Part shown: positions 9,522 through 18,107 of the stretch, piece after piece
Position numbering within the stretch: the first letter of the stretch is position 1
How the letters are laid out: each line of letters begins with the position of its first letter
Assembly (NCBI GenBank): GCA_028284195.1
Contig: JANQSE010000008.1
Coordinates: 124,001-188,000 of the forward strand
Source of the DNA: Balneola sp.
GTDB lineage: Bacteria; Bacteroidota; Rhodothermia; Balneolales; Balneolaceae
Length of the DNA stretch: 64,000 bases
Direction: 5' to 3'
The notes under the pieces: generated by a model
The model's input: only the letters and a program-made list of their open reading frames with translations
What the model was told of the DNA's origin: nothing
Databases searched by the model: none
Position numbers and translations under genes: made by a program

Positions 9522-10076
9522 TTAATCTCTTGGCACTAATGGATAGTCGACCTCTTTTTTGCCTGAGTCTATCTCGGCAAGATCTCCCTTTATCATACGC
9601 TTGCGGAACGGGCTTAAATAATCGATAAAAAGCCGGCCGTGAAGATGATCGTATTCATGCTGAATTATTCGGGCCAGCCAACCGGAATATTCTTTCTCCT
9701 CGTCTAAGAAGCCTTTATTTTTGTATTTAATTACAATTGTTTCGGGGCGATCTACTTTTTCCCGAATCCCGGGAATGCTCAAACACCCCTCATCCATAAA
9801 AATATCGTCGCCTTTCGTTTCCACAATCTCCGGGTTGATAAAAACCATTAATCCGGGCTTTTCATCTTCTTCATTCAAAACCGGATCACCATCCATTACA
9901 AATAATCGTAAAGATTTTCCTATTTGCGGGGCTGCGAGCCCAACTCCATCAGAGTTATACATCGTTTCTACCATATCTTGGATCAATTGATGGGTAGAAT
10001 CATCAAACTGTATAATTTCTTTTGTCTCTTTTCGCAGAACCGGATCGTTATAGGTTACGATTGGTAAAATTGGCAT
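9522..10076 (-). CDS. def: Peptide deformylase
   Basis: 184 residues with all three conserved motifs: GVGLAAPQIG near 46-55, EGCLSIPG near 98-105 (metal-ligand Cys) and QHEYDHLHG near 139-147 (two metal-ligand His and the catalytic Glu). It removes the N-formyl group from nascent proteins. It is followed 4 bp later by fmt and preceded 8 bp earlier by ruvX on the same strand. Usual bacterial length. Confidence 0.97.
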   Translation of the reverse strand: MPILPIVTYNDPVLRKETKEIIQFDDSTHQLIQDMVETMYNSDGVGLAAPQIGKSLRLFVMDGDPVLNEEDEKPGLMVFINPEIVETKGDDIFMDEGCLSIPGIREKVDRPETIVIKYKNKGFLDEEKEYSGWLARIIQHEYDHLHGRLFIDYLSPFRKRMIKGDLAEIDSGKKEVDYPLVPRD

Positions 10077-10084
10077 AAGTATGT

Positions 10085-10507
10085 TTATTGTATCGAGTCT
10101 AAATAACTCTGTAAGATAAGGGCTGCCGCAATTCTATCCACCCGTTCTTTTTCTCTTCGCTTTTTTTTAGGAACACCAATTTCGAGCATCAAATTTTTTG
10201 CTTTATTTGATGTATATCTCTCATCGACCTTGTATATAGGAACGCCTTTAAATTTCTTCTCTAGTTGATTTATAAACTGTTGTACCATTGCAACAGCATC
10301 GCCTTCTTCTCCTGCAAGAGTTAGCGGCCATCCTACTATAAAACCTTCTATAGGAGACTCTTTCATAATCAGAGATATTTGTTCAAATATCTCATCTGGT
10401 GAAAAAGTCCCCACTGGCGAGGCAATAGTTTGTAGAAGATCGGTACGAGCAAGGCCAATACGTTTTTTGCCTACATCTATACCGATTAAGCGTGCATATT
10501 CCTGCAC
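10085..10507 (-). CDS. ruvX: RuvX/YqgF Holliday-junction-resolvase-like / pre-16S rRNA nuclease
   Basis: 140 residues with the RNase-H-like opening GIDVGKKRIGLA (first catalytic Asp), VGWPLTLAGEEG near 60, KVDERYTS near 95 and DRIAAALILQSYLD at the end (last catalytic Asp). YqgF-family nucleases mature the 5' end of 16S rRNA in E. coli and have been proposed as junction resolvases. Located 3 bp after the HU-like gene and 8 bp before def, in the same operon. Confidence 0.94.
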   Translation of the reverse strand: MQEYARLIGIDVGKKRIGLARTDLLQTIASPVGTFSPDEIFEQISLIMKESPIEGFIVGWPLTLAGEEGDAVAMVQQFINQLEKKFKGVPIYKVDERYTSNKAKNLMLEIGVPKKKRREKERVDRIAAALILQSYLDSIQ

Positions 10508-10510
10508 AGT

Positions 10511-10831
10511 TTATTTTTTCTTTACGTCTTCTAAGGGTTGACGTAAGAATTTTTTAAGCAATTTGCTTGGCTTAAAGTGTGTCTTACGGTGTGCCGGTAC
10601 GTAAATCACCTCGTTTGTTTTTGGATTTCTGGCCTTTGGTTTAGCTTTTGTCTCTTTAACTTCTAGCACTCCAAAATCGCGAATTTCGATTCTACATTCT
10701 GTATCTGCTGATAGCATTATTTCTCTTAGTGCAACAATAACTGCATCAACCCATGGCTCAGCATGTATCATTGCCTCGCCTTGCGCTTCGGCTACACGGC
10801 GTACTACATCTCGTTTAGTATATGTCATCAT
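10511..10831 (-). CDS. HU/IHF-family DNA-binding protein
   Basis: 106 residues, slightly longer than a classic HU (about 90). The N-terminus TKRDVVRRVAEAQG and the beta-arm region with IEIRDFGVLEVKETKAKPKARNP (GxF-like motif and Pro at the arm tip) mark the HU/IHF fold; a basic tail ends the protein. It likely bends DNA nonspecifically or at IHF-type sites. ATG ATG makes the exact start ambiguous by one codon. A 15-bp perfect palindrome lies 20 bp upstream. First gene of the tight run with ruvX, def, fmt and the kinase. Confidence 0.9.
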   Translation of the reverse strand: MMTYTKRDVVRRVAEAQGEAMIHAEPWVDAVIVALREIMLSADTECRIEIRDFGVLEVKETKAKPKARNPKTNEVIYVPAHRKTHFKPSKLLKKFLRQPLEDVKKK

Positions 10832-10851
10832 AATTATAGTAATTTAATTAA

Positions 10852-10866
10852 GTGAGTTTTACTCAC
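10852..10866. promoter_or_regulatory. Perfect inverted repeat upstream of the HU-like gene
   Basis: GTGAGT-TTT-ACTCAC, 6-bp arms and a 3-bp spacer, about 20 bp upstream of the HU start codon. It could be an operator or a small 5'-leader hairpin. No regulator is identifiable, and chance occurrence is possible. Confidence 0.3.
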
Positions 10867-10969
10867 GTCCTTCCTGTTATTTATACTTAAAATAGAAACC
10901 TAACTATTTTTATCTATTGCAGGGAATATACTTACTCGTTTGCTTTCTCAAAAATTAATAATGTTAAAG

Positions 10970-13213
10970 TTATTCATACCTTATAACATTCTTTACTCCA
11001 TCAACCCGTTCTAATCGTTTCATAATCTTATTTAAATGAGGTAATCCATCCACATAGACCGATATAATGCCCTCAAACATCCCGCTATCGCTGCCTACAT
11101 TTATGCTTTTCATATTTGTGGAAAGAGATTTAGACAACACATCTGTTATATCATTAATCATTCCCACTCTGTCTTCACCAATTACTTTAACAGCTCCCAG
11201 AAACTTTGTTTCTATATTTTTAGCCCAATCAACATCGACAATACGCTCACCTTCTGTTTTAATAAGATGTAATGCATTATTACACATTGAGCGATGAATT
11301 TTTATATCGCCTATTCGGCTTATGAATCCAATCACATCATCTCCTGGAATAGGGCTGCAGCAATTAGCATAAGAATATTTAACGTTACTTAATTCTCCAT
11401 TTATAATAAGAGATTTACCATCTCCAAAAGCCCGTGCCTGACTTATGTATTTTTCCTGGATCTCTTCTTCAGTTGCTTTTTCTGATTCTTGAATTTCTTT
11501 TTCAATCCTTCCGGTACTCTTATATTTCTTTACTTCACTAAAAAGCTTGTTTACATCAAACGACCCAATACCAATTGCATAAAACAAATCCTGAGTAGTA
11601 TTAAAGTCATATTTTTTTGCAAAACGGGTCAATTCCTGATCTGAAATTTCGATTTTTCCTCTTTCTGCCCTTTTTAACCATGTTTCTCTCCCACCTTCAG
11701 CAACACTTCGTTGTTTCTGCTTTATGAACTGCCGAATTCTTGATTTAGCCTTGTGTGTAACCACATCATCTATCCAGGAGACATTGAGATTTATTTTATT
11801 TCCGGTAATAATTTCAACCTGATCCCCATTCGACAATTTCTGCCGAAGCGGAGCCATCTTTCCATTTACTTTTGCCGCCATAGCCCGCTCTCCCACTTCA
11901 CTGTGGATATCAAAAGCAAAATCTATTGCGGTGGCTCCATTTGGTAGTGTAATTAGCTCTCCTCTTGGAGTAAATACATATAACTCTTCCTGGTAAAGGT
12001 TAAGTTGAAAGTCCTTAACAAAATCTGTTGCCGCTTCGGGGCGGGGATTATCAAGCACATCACGTACCCAATTCACAAATTTATCGAGGCTTTCAGACCC
12101 TTCCTGAGCTCCTTCTTTATATTTCCAATGAGCGGCAAGTCCTTTTTCTGCGATATCATCCATTTTACGGGTACGAATTTGAACCTCAACTTTTTTGCCT
12201 TTGTTTGTGATTACAGTAGTATGCAAAGACTGGTACCCATTTGCTTTGGGAACAGAAATAAAATCTCTGAATCGTTCAGGAATTGGTGTATACCAGTCAG
12301 TAAAAATTGAATATACCCGCCAACAATCCTCTTTTTTATGGGGTTCTCCCAGAATCACCCGAATTGCAAATAAATCATAGATCTCTTCAAAAGGCTTTTG
12401 CTGCCGCTGCATTTTTTTATAGATCGAATAAATATGTTTTGGCCTGCCTTTAATCTCAAAATCGAATTTTAAGTTTTTCAGCTCTTTCCTGACCGGATTC
12501 ATAAATTGCTTTACAAATCTTTCCCGGGATTCTTTTTTCTCTTTCAGTTTTCTGGCTACAAATTTGAATGAAGTGGGATCCAATGTTTTGAAACAAAGAT
12601 CTTCGAGCTCGTTTTTAATGCGGAACAGTCCAAAACGATGCGCAAGCGGCGCATATAACTCCATTGTTTCGTTGGCTATCTTTAATTGTTTTTCTCTTCT
12701 TAAATGATGGATAGTCCGCATATTATGAAGGCGGTCAGCAAACTTTATCAAAACAACCCGAATATCTTCTGCCATCGATAGCAGTAATTTCATGAAAGCT
12801 TCGGCCTGTTTACTATCCCGGCTTTTGAAAACACCTTTAATTTTGGTTACGCCATCAATGATTTGCGCTACTTCTTCTCCAAACCAATACTTAATATCAT
12901 CCAAAGTTACCGGGGTATCTTCAACAGTATCGTGCAAAAGTGCAGCTATCACAGATACATCATCAATATTGATCTCTTTTGCAACAATCTTAGCTACTTC
13001 AACCGGATGGTAGTAATAAGGCTCGCCTGAAGCTCGAACCATACCATTGTGGGATATATAGCACAACTTGAAAGCTTTGGTAATCTGTACTTCATCAATT
13101 TCGCCAATATATTCACGACAGATCGAGAGCAGTTGTTTTAAGTCCTGCCGTTGAGCACGCTTCAGTTTAAACTCATCAAGCTCTGCACGTTCTATTACTT
13201 TTGTATTTCCCAT
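10970..13213 (-). CDS. Bifunctional (p)ppGpp synthetase/hydrolase, RelA/SpoT family
   Basis: 747 residues, full-length RSH architecture. The N-terminal HD domain carries HDTVEDT near 92-98, suggesting the hydrolase is intact. The synthetase domain follows with RFRDFISVPKANGYQSLHT near 315-333. Next come a TGS domain (VFTPRGELITLPNGATAIDFAF, about 410-470), a helical region, and a conserved-cysteine domain (YANCCSPIPGDDVIGF, then HRSMCNN). A C-terminal ACT domain covers about 670-747. It sets (p)ppGpp in response to starvation. Same strand as the HU operon but 138 bp upstream of it, so possibly separately promoted. Confidence 0.96.
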   Translation of the reverse strand: MGNTKVIERAELDEFKLKRAQRQDLKQLLSICREYIGEIDEVQITKAFKLCYISHNGMVRASGEPYYYHPVEVAKIVAKEINIDDVSVIAALLHDTVEDTPVTLDDIKYWFGEEVAQIIDGVTKIKGVFKSRDSKQAEAFMKLLLSMAEDIRVVLIKFADRLHNMRTIHHLRREKQLKIANETMELYAPLAHRFGLFRIKNELEDLCFKTLDPTSFKFVARKLKEKKESRERFVKQFMNPVRKELKNLKFDFEIKGRPKHIYSIYKKMQRQQKPFEEIYDLFAIRVILGEPHKKEDCWRVYSIFTDWYTPIPERFRDFISVPKANGYQSLHTTVITNKGKKVEVQIRTRKMDDIAEKGLAAHWKYKEGAQEGSESLDKFVNWVRDVLDNPRPEAATDFVKDFQLNLYQEELYVFTPRGELITLPNGATAIDFAFDIHSEVGERAMAAKVNGKMAPLRQKLSNGDQVEIITGNKINLNVSWIDDVVTHKAKSRIRQFIKQKQRSVAEGGRETWLKRAERGKIEISDQELTRFAKKYDFNTTQDLFYAIGIGSFDVNKLFSEVKKYKSTGRIEKEIQESEKATEEEIQEKYISQARAFGDGKSLIINGELSNVKYSYANCCSPIPGDDVIGFISRIGDIKIHRSMCNNALHLIKTEGERIVDVDWAKNIETKFLGAVKVIGEDRVGMINDITDVLSKSLSTNMKSINVGSDSGMFEGIISVYVDGLPHLNKIMKRLERVDGVKNVIRYE

Positions 13214-13264
13214 TTGCCTGAACGAATGTCCTTTTCTTTGACCTGAAATGAATTGTTAACGTAT

Positions 13265-13298
13265 AAAAAAAGCGGTTATGCTGTAAACACAACCGCTA
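13265..13298 (-). terminator. Rho-independent terminator of the beta-barrel gene
   Basis: On the minus strand the hairpin AGCGGTT / AACCGCT (7-bp stem, 13-base loop) is followed by a run of six T. It lies just after the stop of the beta-barrel gene at 13316 and before the relA/spoT start, insulating the two. Confidence 0.75.
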
Positions 13299-13315
13299 TA
13301 CGTAGTTAACTAAAT

Positions 13316-13879
13316 TTAGAAACTAAGCACAACCCCAAAAATGATTCTGCCGGTTTTATCTTCAATATCCGGAACCTGCAAATCTCTTGCTGAAAAACGA
13401 TATTCTACAAATGGTTTTACCAGAGGGATAACTGTTACTTTTGCTCCGGCAAATGTATTCCAGTAAATGTTCGATTCATTCTCATTATCCGGGTTTTGCC
13501 CAGGTGGCGGTGTATTCGAAAAATCCTCAGCAGTTAACTCAAGCGTTTCAGAGCCTAAGCCTGCGCCAACATAAGGTTCCAATAACCCTAGTTTTACACC
13601 TGCTACAACAGCCAGACCAAAATCATAATTCTGGATATTCTTGTCATAACTAAATGTTGTTTCATCCACCATATTGGTTTCACTGAAATAGCTGAAATGG
13701 GCTCGCAACCCTAAGCTTACCAACGGTATCTGGTTTAAAAATCCGGATTGTATCCGAACCCCAAACCCATTTTTCGGTTCTTCATCCCTAAGTTCATATG
13801 AAGCTCCAATTTCAAGTTGTGCGAACGTTGAGCCAGAAATCATCAATAATGCGATTGTAAAAGTGATTTTTCTAAACAT
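13316..13879 (-). CDS. Outer-membrane beta-barrel protein (OmpW/OprF-like size)
   Basis: 187 residues. The signal peptide is about 1-20 (hydrophobic core, cleavage after TFA). The mature part consists of alternating amphipathic strands such as FGVRIQSGFL, SLGLRAHFSYF, FGLAVVAGVKLGLLEPYVGAGLG and PFVEYRFSARDL, ending in a terminal aromatic (VVLSF), the usual outer-membrane insertion signal. Probably an 8-stranded barrel. Function unknown: structural porin-like or adhesin-like roles are equally possible. It has its own terminator, so it is probably monocistronic. Confidence 0.75.
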   Translation of the reverse strand: MFRKITFTIALLMISGSTFAQLEIGASYELRDEEPKNGFGVRIQSGFLNQIPLVSLGLRAHFSYFSETNMVDETTFSYDKNIQNYDFGLAVVAGVKLGLLEPYVGAGLGSETLELTAEDFSNTPPPGQNPDNENESNIYWNTFAGAKVTVIPLVKPFVEYRFSARDLQVPDIEDKTGRIIFGVVLSF

Positions 13880-14001
13880 AGTACTGGGTTAATTTTGTTT
13901 ATTTAAAGTTACAAAACCAGTTACAGTAAGCAAGCTGAAATTTATTTAAATCAGCATTGAAGTAGTATCGTAATAAGTTGTATATTTTGCGCCCTCCACA
14001 T

Positions 14002-14089
14002 GCCCGAGTGGTGGAATTGGTAGACACGTTGGACTTAAAATCCAATGGGAATTTAATCTCCCGTGCCGGTTCGAGTCCGGCCTCGGGTA
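14002..14089 (+). tRNA. tRNA-Leu (anticodon UAA)
   Basis: Type II tRNA of 88 bases. Acceptor arms are GCCCGAG (14002-14008) and CTCGGGT (14082-14088), with a G-U closing pair. The D-arm region is TGGTGGAATTGGTAGACACG. The anticodon stem TTGGA/TCCAA encloses loop CTTAAAA, giving anticodon TAA. A long variable arm (TGGGAATTTAATCTCCC) and a T-arm GCCGG-TTCGAGT-CCGGC follow. Discriminator A; the CCA end is not encoded. It reads UUA and UUG leucine codons. Confidence 0.95.
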
Positions 14090-14090
14090 C

Positions 14091-14124
14091 AACGCTCTGT
14101 AATTTTTTATTGCAGAGCGTTTTG
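14091..14124 (+). terminator. Rho-independent terminator of tRNA-Leu
   Basis: A 9-bp perfect stem AACGCTCTG / CAGAGCGTT with a 13-base loop, followed by T residues, begins one base after the tRNA. It fits transcription termination of the single tRNA gene. Confidence 0.8.
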
Positions 14125-14146
14125 TATTTAGAGAAAGTATGAAGCT

Positions 14147-14380
14147 TCAATTACTTTTTATAAACATTCCGCTTTTCTCGTAGTTTTGCCCGCTCGACCA
14201 AACAGGCCTCCACCATAATTCCGAAGGTTTGGTATTTTCCGGCCGGTCATGATCCATTACCCCAATATTTATGCGAACTTGTTTCCAGTTTCTTCCCTGG
14301 TTTTTAGCAATTCGGGAAATCGGGTACGCAAATTCCAAGATCTGGCCAGACTCATCCTCGGATATGGCGGCGGCAATCAA
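14147..14380 (-). pseudogene. Gene remnant: C-terminal piece resembling a carbohydrate-binding/DOMON-like domain
   Basis: An open stretch of 77 codons on the minus strand begins at a TTG directly after an in-frame stop and has no plausible start or ribosome-binding site. Its sequence is protein-like: a Glu/Asp-rich strand (DESGQILEFAYPIS), then WKQVRINIGVMDHDR and SELWWRPVWSS. This resembles the last strands of CBM9/DOMON-type sugar-binding domains often fused to esterases or glycosidases. The missing N-terminus suggests the leftover 3' end of a deleted gene. Family assignment tentative; it may alternatively be a chance open frame. The 187 bp between it and the receiver gene hold no other gene I can support. 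Confidence 0.4.
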
Positions 14381-14567
14381 CTATACTAAAAAAGAGTAAT
14401 AATTCAGATTAGTTTAATACGCGCTGTATAAATAAAAACGTTTTTTTGTTTCAGTCGACGATTCCATCTCAGGCTTCAGCTTTTTAGCCTATGATGATTA
14501 ATATCTTTTTCTTTCTTGATTAATCATGTTATTATTAGTGATATGGGTATCAAAAAAGTAGCCTTAT

Positions 14568-14945
14568 ATGAATATGAAACGGCAAAAGACAGTAATGATC
14601 GTAGAAGACGATCTGATCTTAAATCTGCTTTACGAGAGTTACCTCGAAAAATTGGGCTATGGAGCCGAGGGTGAACTTGTATATGGAAAAACAGCCATAG
14701 AAGTAGCTAAGCGTATAAAACCTGATTTAATCTTAATGGACATTTCGCTTGAGGGAGATATGGATGGCATTGATGCCATGATCGAAATCAGAAAATTTTC
14801 AGATGTCCCTGTTATCTACATTACCGGTAACTCGGACCCCTATCACGTTGAAAGAGCAAAGGCAACGAACTACATTGATTATCTTATGAAACCTATCGAG
14901 TTTGATGTACTCAAGCGATCGATTGAGGTTAATTTTGAAAACTGA
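14568..14945 (+). CDS. Single-domain response regulator (CheY-like receiver)
   Basis: 125 residues forming one receiver domain: acidic pair VEDD at 13-16, phosphoacceptor in LILMDISLEG near 58 (Asp), Thr in VIYITGNSD near 86, and Lys in YLMKPIEF near 108. No output domain, so it signals through protein contacts or a phosphorelay. It lies 80 bp upstream of a histidine kinase/OmpR-type pair on the same strand and may be part of that pathway, but belongs to a different receiver subfamily from the OmpR regulator. Confidence 0.9.
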   Translation: MNMKRQKTVMIVEDDLILNLLYESYLEKLGYGAEGELVYGKTAIEVAKRIKPDLILMDISLEGDMDGIDAMIEIRKFSDVPVIYITGNSDPYHVERAKATNYIDYLMKPIEFDVLKRSIEVNFEN

Positions 14946-15024
14946 AATAATACCTCTCTCTCGTTATTCACTAATTTTTACTACTACATGGTGGATGGTA
15001 CCCTAGATTCCGTTATTTTGAGTT

Positions 15025-16743
15025 ATGACCATCAGAAAAGCAAAAAAAATAGGACGGAATCGCCTTCTCAGATGGATTCTCTTGATGCTGGGGCTGATTG
15101 CGGTTATTGCCCTAACAGGGATGAATGTATTCAGCCTGTATGATATCCGTGAAAGAGTTACAGAGAGTGAAGAAGAGAGGCAGCTTAAAAAAGCAGAAGA
15201 GGTTGCTTTTCTTGTCCAATCTGAAATTTACCAGCCATTTAATAAATTGCTTAGTATTAGTAAAGAAGATGAAAAATCGTTGGAAGACCCCGAGACAATT
15301 TCATCGAATCTTGAAAATATTTTCTTTACCCTGTATCAAAACCCATTTACAAACGCTATTTACTATACCCCTGAGGGAATTGATCCTTGTGAGGGCGGCG
15401 CAGAAATTTTCACTTTCGATAATCAATTCAAAAAACTGGTAACCACTAACAGCTACCCTACGCTGGTATGTGATGGTGTTGGCTTAGTACGTTCATCAAC
15501 ACGTATTCAGGTTAACAATTTTGATTTCAGATGGAGATCTATGATCGAGTTTGATGCACACAGAAGTATGAACATCGGCCTGATAAACCTAACCGAGAAT
15601 CGGGTGATTGGCTATTTTACCTTTATTCTGAATGAGAAAAACATCGTTAATGAGCTTATTACACCACTTATCAACGATTACTTTGGTGGGGCAGATAACA
15701 ATGGAACTATAGTTTGGCTGCATGATCACAGACGAGATTTGGTGCTTGCTTCTAATAACCCAACAAAAAATTTTAATATCGACCTTGTAAATAAGCGTGT
15801 ACGTTTTCCAAGAGTATTTGGCGACTGGATACTCAAAGTATCTTTTGTAAATCCACAAGTAACGTCCGCTTATCAAGAAACTTTTAGAAAAAACATTCTT
15901 GTTTTAGGCTTTGCAGTGCTTTTTTTGTTGGGTTCTTTATTCTTTATGTTTTATACCGCCCAAAAAGAAAGAGAACTTTCCATGAGGCAGGCAGGGTTTC
16001 TGGCAAACGTAACTCATGAATTAAAAACTCCATTAGCCGTAATGCAGGCAGCCGGCGAAAATATTTCTGACGGAAGGGTTACCGAACCTGAACGTTTAAA
16101 AAAATACGGAGTACATATTTATGATGAATCCGTTCGGCTAAGAAAAATGATCGAAAAGTTACTTGATGTTGCAAAATACGATGCCGGTGAAGCACTTATT
16201 AATCCTTCTGTTTTCGATTTAGAAAAACTCACTAATGAATTTATTTCTGAGAACACATCTTATATAAACGAACAAAAATTTGAGCTTGAGTATCAACCTG
16301 CAAACACAACTCTTCCGGTATATATTGATCGCGATAGTTTTGAAACCATACTTTCTAATCTGATAGAAAATGCTATTAAGTATAGTGCTGATAAAAAGAG
16401 AATTGTTGTATCAATTGGTGAAAACAATGGTCATGCGATTTTGTCTATAAGAGATTATGGAGTTGGTATTAAGAACAAAGAAATAAAAAATATTTTCAAA
16501 AAGTTTTACAGAGTTGAGGAATCTCTTACCGCCAAAACTAAAGGACACGGGCTTGGCTTAAGTATTGTAAAAAACCTGATTGTGCTTAATAAAGGCAGAA
16601 TTGAAGTAGAAAGTGAATACGGGAGTGGAACTACTTTTACTATAGTTTTTCCAAAGTTAAATGCACAAGAAATCAAAAACTACTCCCAAAAAAATAGTAT
16701 AATTCTCACCAATCAACCTCATAAAGAAGTAGCAAATGGCTGA
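15025..16743 (+). CDS. Membrane sensor histidine kinase (HisKA + HATPase)
   Basis: 572 residues. A first transmembrane helix (about 15-36) and a second (about 291-312) bracket a periplasmic sensor of about 250 residues. The HisKA box is FLANVTHELKTPLAVMQAA near 331-349, with phospho-His in THELKTP. The HATPase domain has the N box NLIENAIKYS, G1 RDYGVGI and G2 GHGLGLSIV. The 3' end overlaps the downstream regulator by 8 bp, marking a translationally coupled two-component pair. Signal unknown; the sensor domain shows no family I recognise. Confidence 0.93.
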   Translation: MTIRKAKKIGRNRLLRWILLMLGLIAVIALTGMNVFSLYDIRERVTESEEERQLKKAEEVAFLVQSEIYQPFNKLLSISKEDEKSLEDPETISSNLENIFFTLYQNPFTNAIYYTPEGIDPCEGGAEIFTFDNQFKKLVTTNSYPTLVCDGVGLVRSSTRIQVNNFDFRWRSMIEFDAHRSMNIGLINLTENRVIGYFTFILNEKNIVNELITPLINDYFGGADNNGTIVWLHDHRRDLVLASNNPTKNFNIDLVNKRVRFPRVFGDWILKVSFVNPQVTSAYQETFRKNILVLGFAVLFLLGSLFFMFYTAQKERELSMRQAGFLANVTHELKTPLAVMQAAGENISDGRVTEPERLKKYGVHIYDESVRLRKMIEKLLDVAKYDAGEALINPSVFDLEKLTNEFISENTSYINEQKFELEYQPANTTLPVYIDRDSFETILSNLIENAIKYSADKKRIVVSIGENNGHAILSIRDYGVGIKNKEIKNIFKKFYRVEESLTAKTKGHGLGLSIVKNLIVLNKGRIEVESEYGSGTTFTIVFPKLNAQEIKNYSQKNSIILTNQPHKEVANG

Positions 16744-17440
16744 AAAAAAACAAACAATTCTGGTTGTAGAAGACGAACCCAGTTTAATCTTTACCCTGCA
16801 AGACACACTTGAGAGTGAAGGGTTCACCGTTTTTGTTAGTAAAGATGGTGAATCAGCTCTGGAAATGGTTGAAAAGCATAAACCAGATTTAATGATCCTG
16901 GATATAATGCTGCCAGGCAAAAGCGGATATCAAATTTGTAACGAAGTTCGGGAACTCAAATATACCTTCCCTATCATAATGCTAACTGCAAAAAACCAGG
17001 AAGTGGATAAAGTAAAAGGGCTGGAACTTGGTGCTGATGACTACCTTACCAAGCCATTTGGAGTAAAAGAGTTGCTTGCCAGAATACATGCAAGATTACG
17101 CCGTGCAGGAACCTATTCAAATGATGGGGAAGTAGATATCCTGCAGCTCGGAGAAGTAAAGCTAGACCTTGCAGAAAATGAAGCCATCCATCCCGGAAAC
17201 AAAATTATAGAACTTACAGCGCGGGAGGTGGAATTGATCAGATATTTAACCTCACATGCAAACAATCCGGTTTCAAGAGACGAGCTTCTCGAAAAAGTAT
17301 GGCGTTACGAATACAGTACCAATACACGAACTGTAGATGTACATATCTCGAAATTACGTGCTAAAATTGAACTTCACCCTGATGACCCACGCTACTTGAT
17401 TACTTTACATGGTGTAGGATACATGCTTAAAACCAGCTAG
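16736..17440 (+). CDS. OmpR/PhoB-family response regulator
   Basis: 234 residues. The N-terminal receiver has VEDEP, LMILDIMLPGKSG (phospho-Asp), IIMLTAKN and YLTKPFGVKELLARI (Lys). The C-terminal winged helix has LTAREVELIRYL and the recognition region TRTVDVHISKLRAKIE, then the wing GVGYML. It is the DNA-binding partner of the overlapping histidine kinase. Its 3' end overlaps the convergent FMN-reductase gene by 4 bp. Confidence 0.95.
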   Translation: MAEKKQTILVVEDEPSLIFTLQDTLESEGFTVFVSKDGESALEMVEKHKPDLMILDIMLPGKSGYQICNEVRELKYTFPIIMLTAKNQEVDKVKGLELGADDYLTKPFGVKELLARIHARLRRAGTYSNDGEVDILQLGEVKLDLAENEAIHPGNKIIELTAREVELIRYLTSHANNPVSRDELLEKVWRYEYSTNTRTVDVHISKLRAKIELHPDDPRYLITLHGVGYMLKTS

Positions 17441-17976
17441 GTGTTGTTGCTTACAAAGGCTATGAATTTTTTTACCTGGGATTCGAGCAAAGCTTGTTTA
17501 AAATCATCCTTTAAACCTGTTTTTCTGTCAAACTCAATATTAACACGCGGAATAAATACCCGTTCAGAAAATTGAAGCGCATTTCTGTAATTGGTAATCA
17601 TTTGAAATTGCTCAACCGCTCTTAGCCCGCCAAATGCACCTGCAGATTCGCCAATAAAAGTCACTGGCATTTGTTCAAAAGCTTTTGGGAATGGAAGGTA
17701 ATCCACAAACAATTTAAGGATGCCGGGAAAGCCACCATTATACTCCGGAATAACAAAAACCAATCCATCTGCTTCAACTATTGGTTTATTAAATGCTTGA
17801 ACTGACTCGACTTCTTCTCCATATCTACCACCAATTACATCAGCAATAGGAAAATCCTCCAACGAAATAACTTCTGCTTCTATCCCTTCTTGATGGTACA
17901 ATAATGAAACATAGTTTGATACAGCCAGTGCATTAGAATTAGCTCTGTCTGTACTACTAATTATTTTGATATTCAT
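17437..17976 (-). CDS. NADPH-dependent FMN reductase / flavodoxin-like oxidoreductase
   Basis: 179 residues of the flavodoxin-like fold. The FMN-phosphate loop is near the N-terminus (STDRANSNALAVSNY), followed by GLVFVIPEYNGGFPGILKLFVDYLP near 90-115 and FIGESAGAFGGLRAVEQFQ near 127-145, both typical of the FMN_red family (azoreductase/chromate-reductase-like enzymes). It reduces FMN or quinone-type acceptors with NAD(P)H. Physiological substrate unknown. Convergent with the OmpR-type gene. Confidence 0.9.
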   Translation of the reverse strand: MNIKIISSTDRANSNALAVSNYVSLLYHQEGIEAEVISLEDFPIADVIGGRYGEEVESVQAFNKPIVEADGLVFVIPEYNGGFPGILKLFVDYLPFPKAFEQMPVTFIGESAGAFGGLRAVEQFQMITNYRNALQFSERVFIPRVNIEFDRKTGLKDDFKQALLESQVKKFIAFVSNNT

Positions 17977-18107
17977 AAACCTTGCATTCCGCTTGATAAA
18001 AATATGAAGCTAAGCCATTCGCTGATAAAACCAAACCTCATCTCATGCAAATTCTTTCTAAACCTGATACATGCTTTGCCTTGCTCTCAAAGCAAAAAAA
18101 CTGTTTC

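Noticed and set aside
13899-14150. 83-codon open frame on the minus strand overlapping tRNA-Leu
   Set aside because: It reads through the complement of the tRNA (giving the familiar spurious VPEAGLEPA-type peptide) and the terminator, with no homology sign. It is an antisense shadow.
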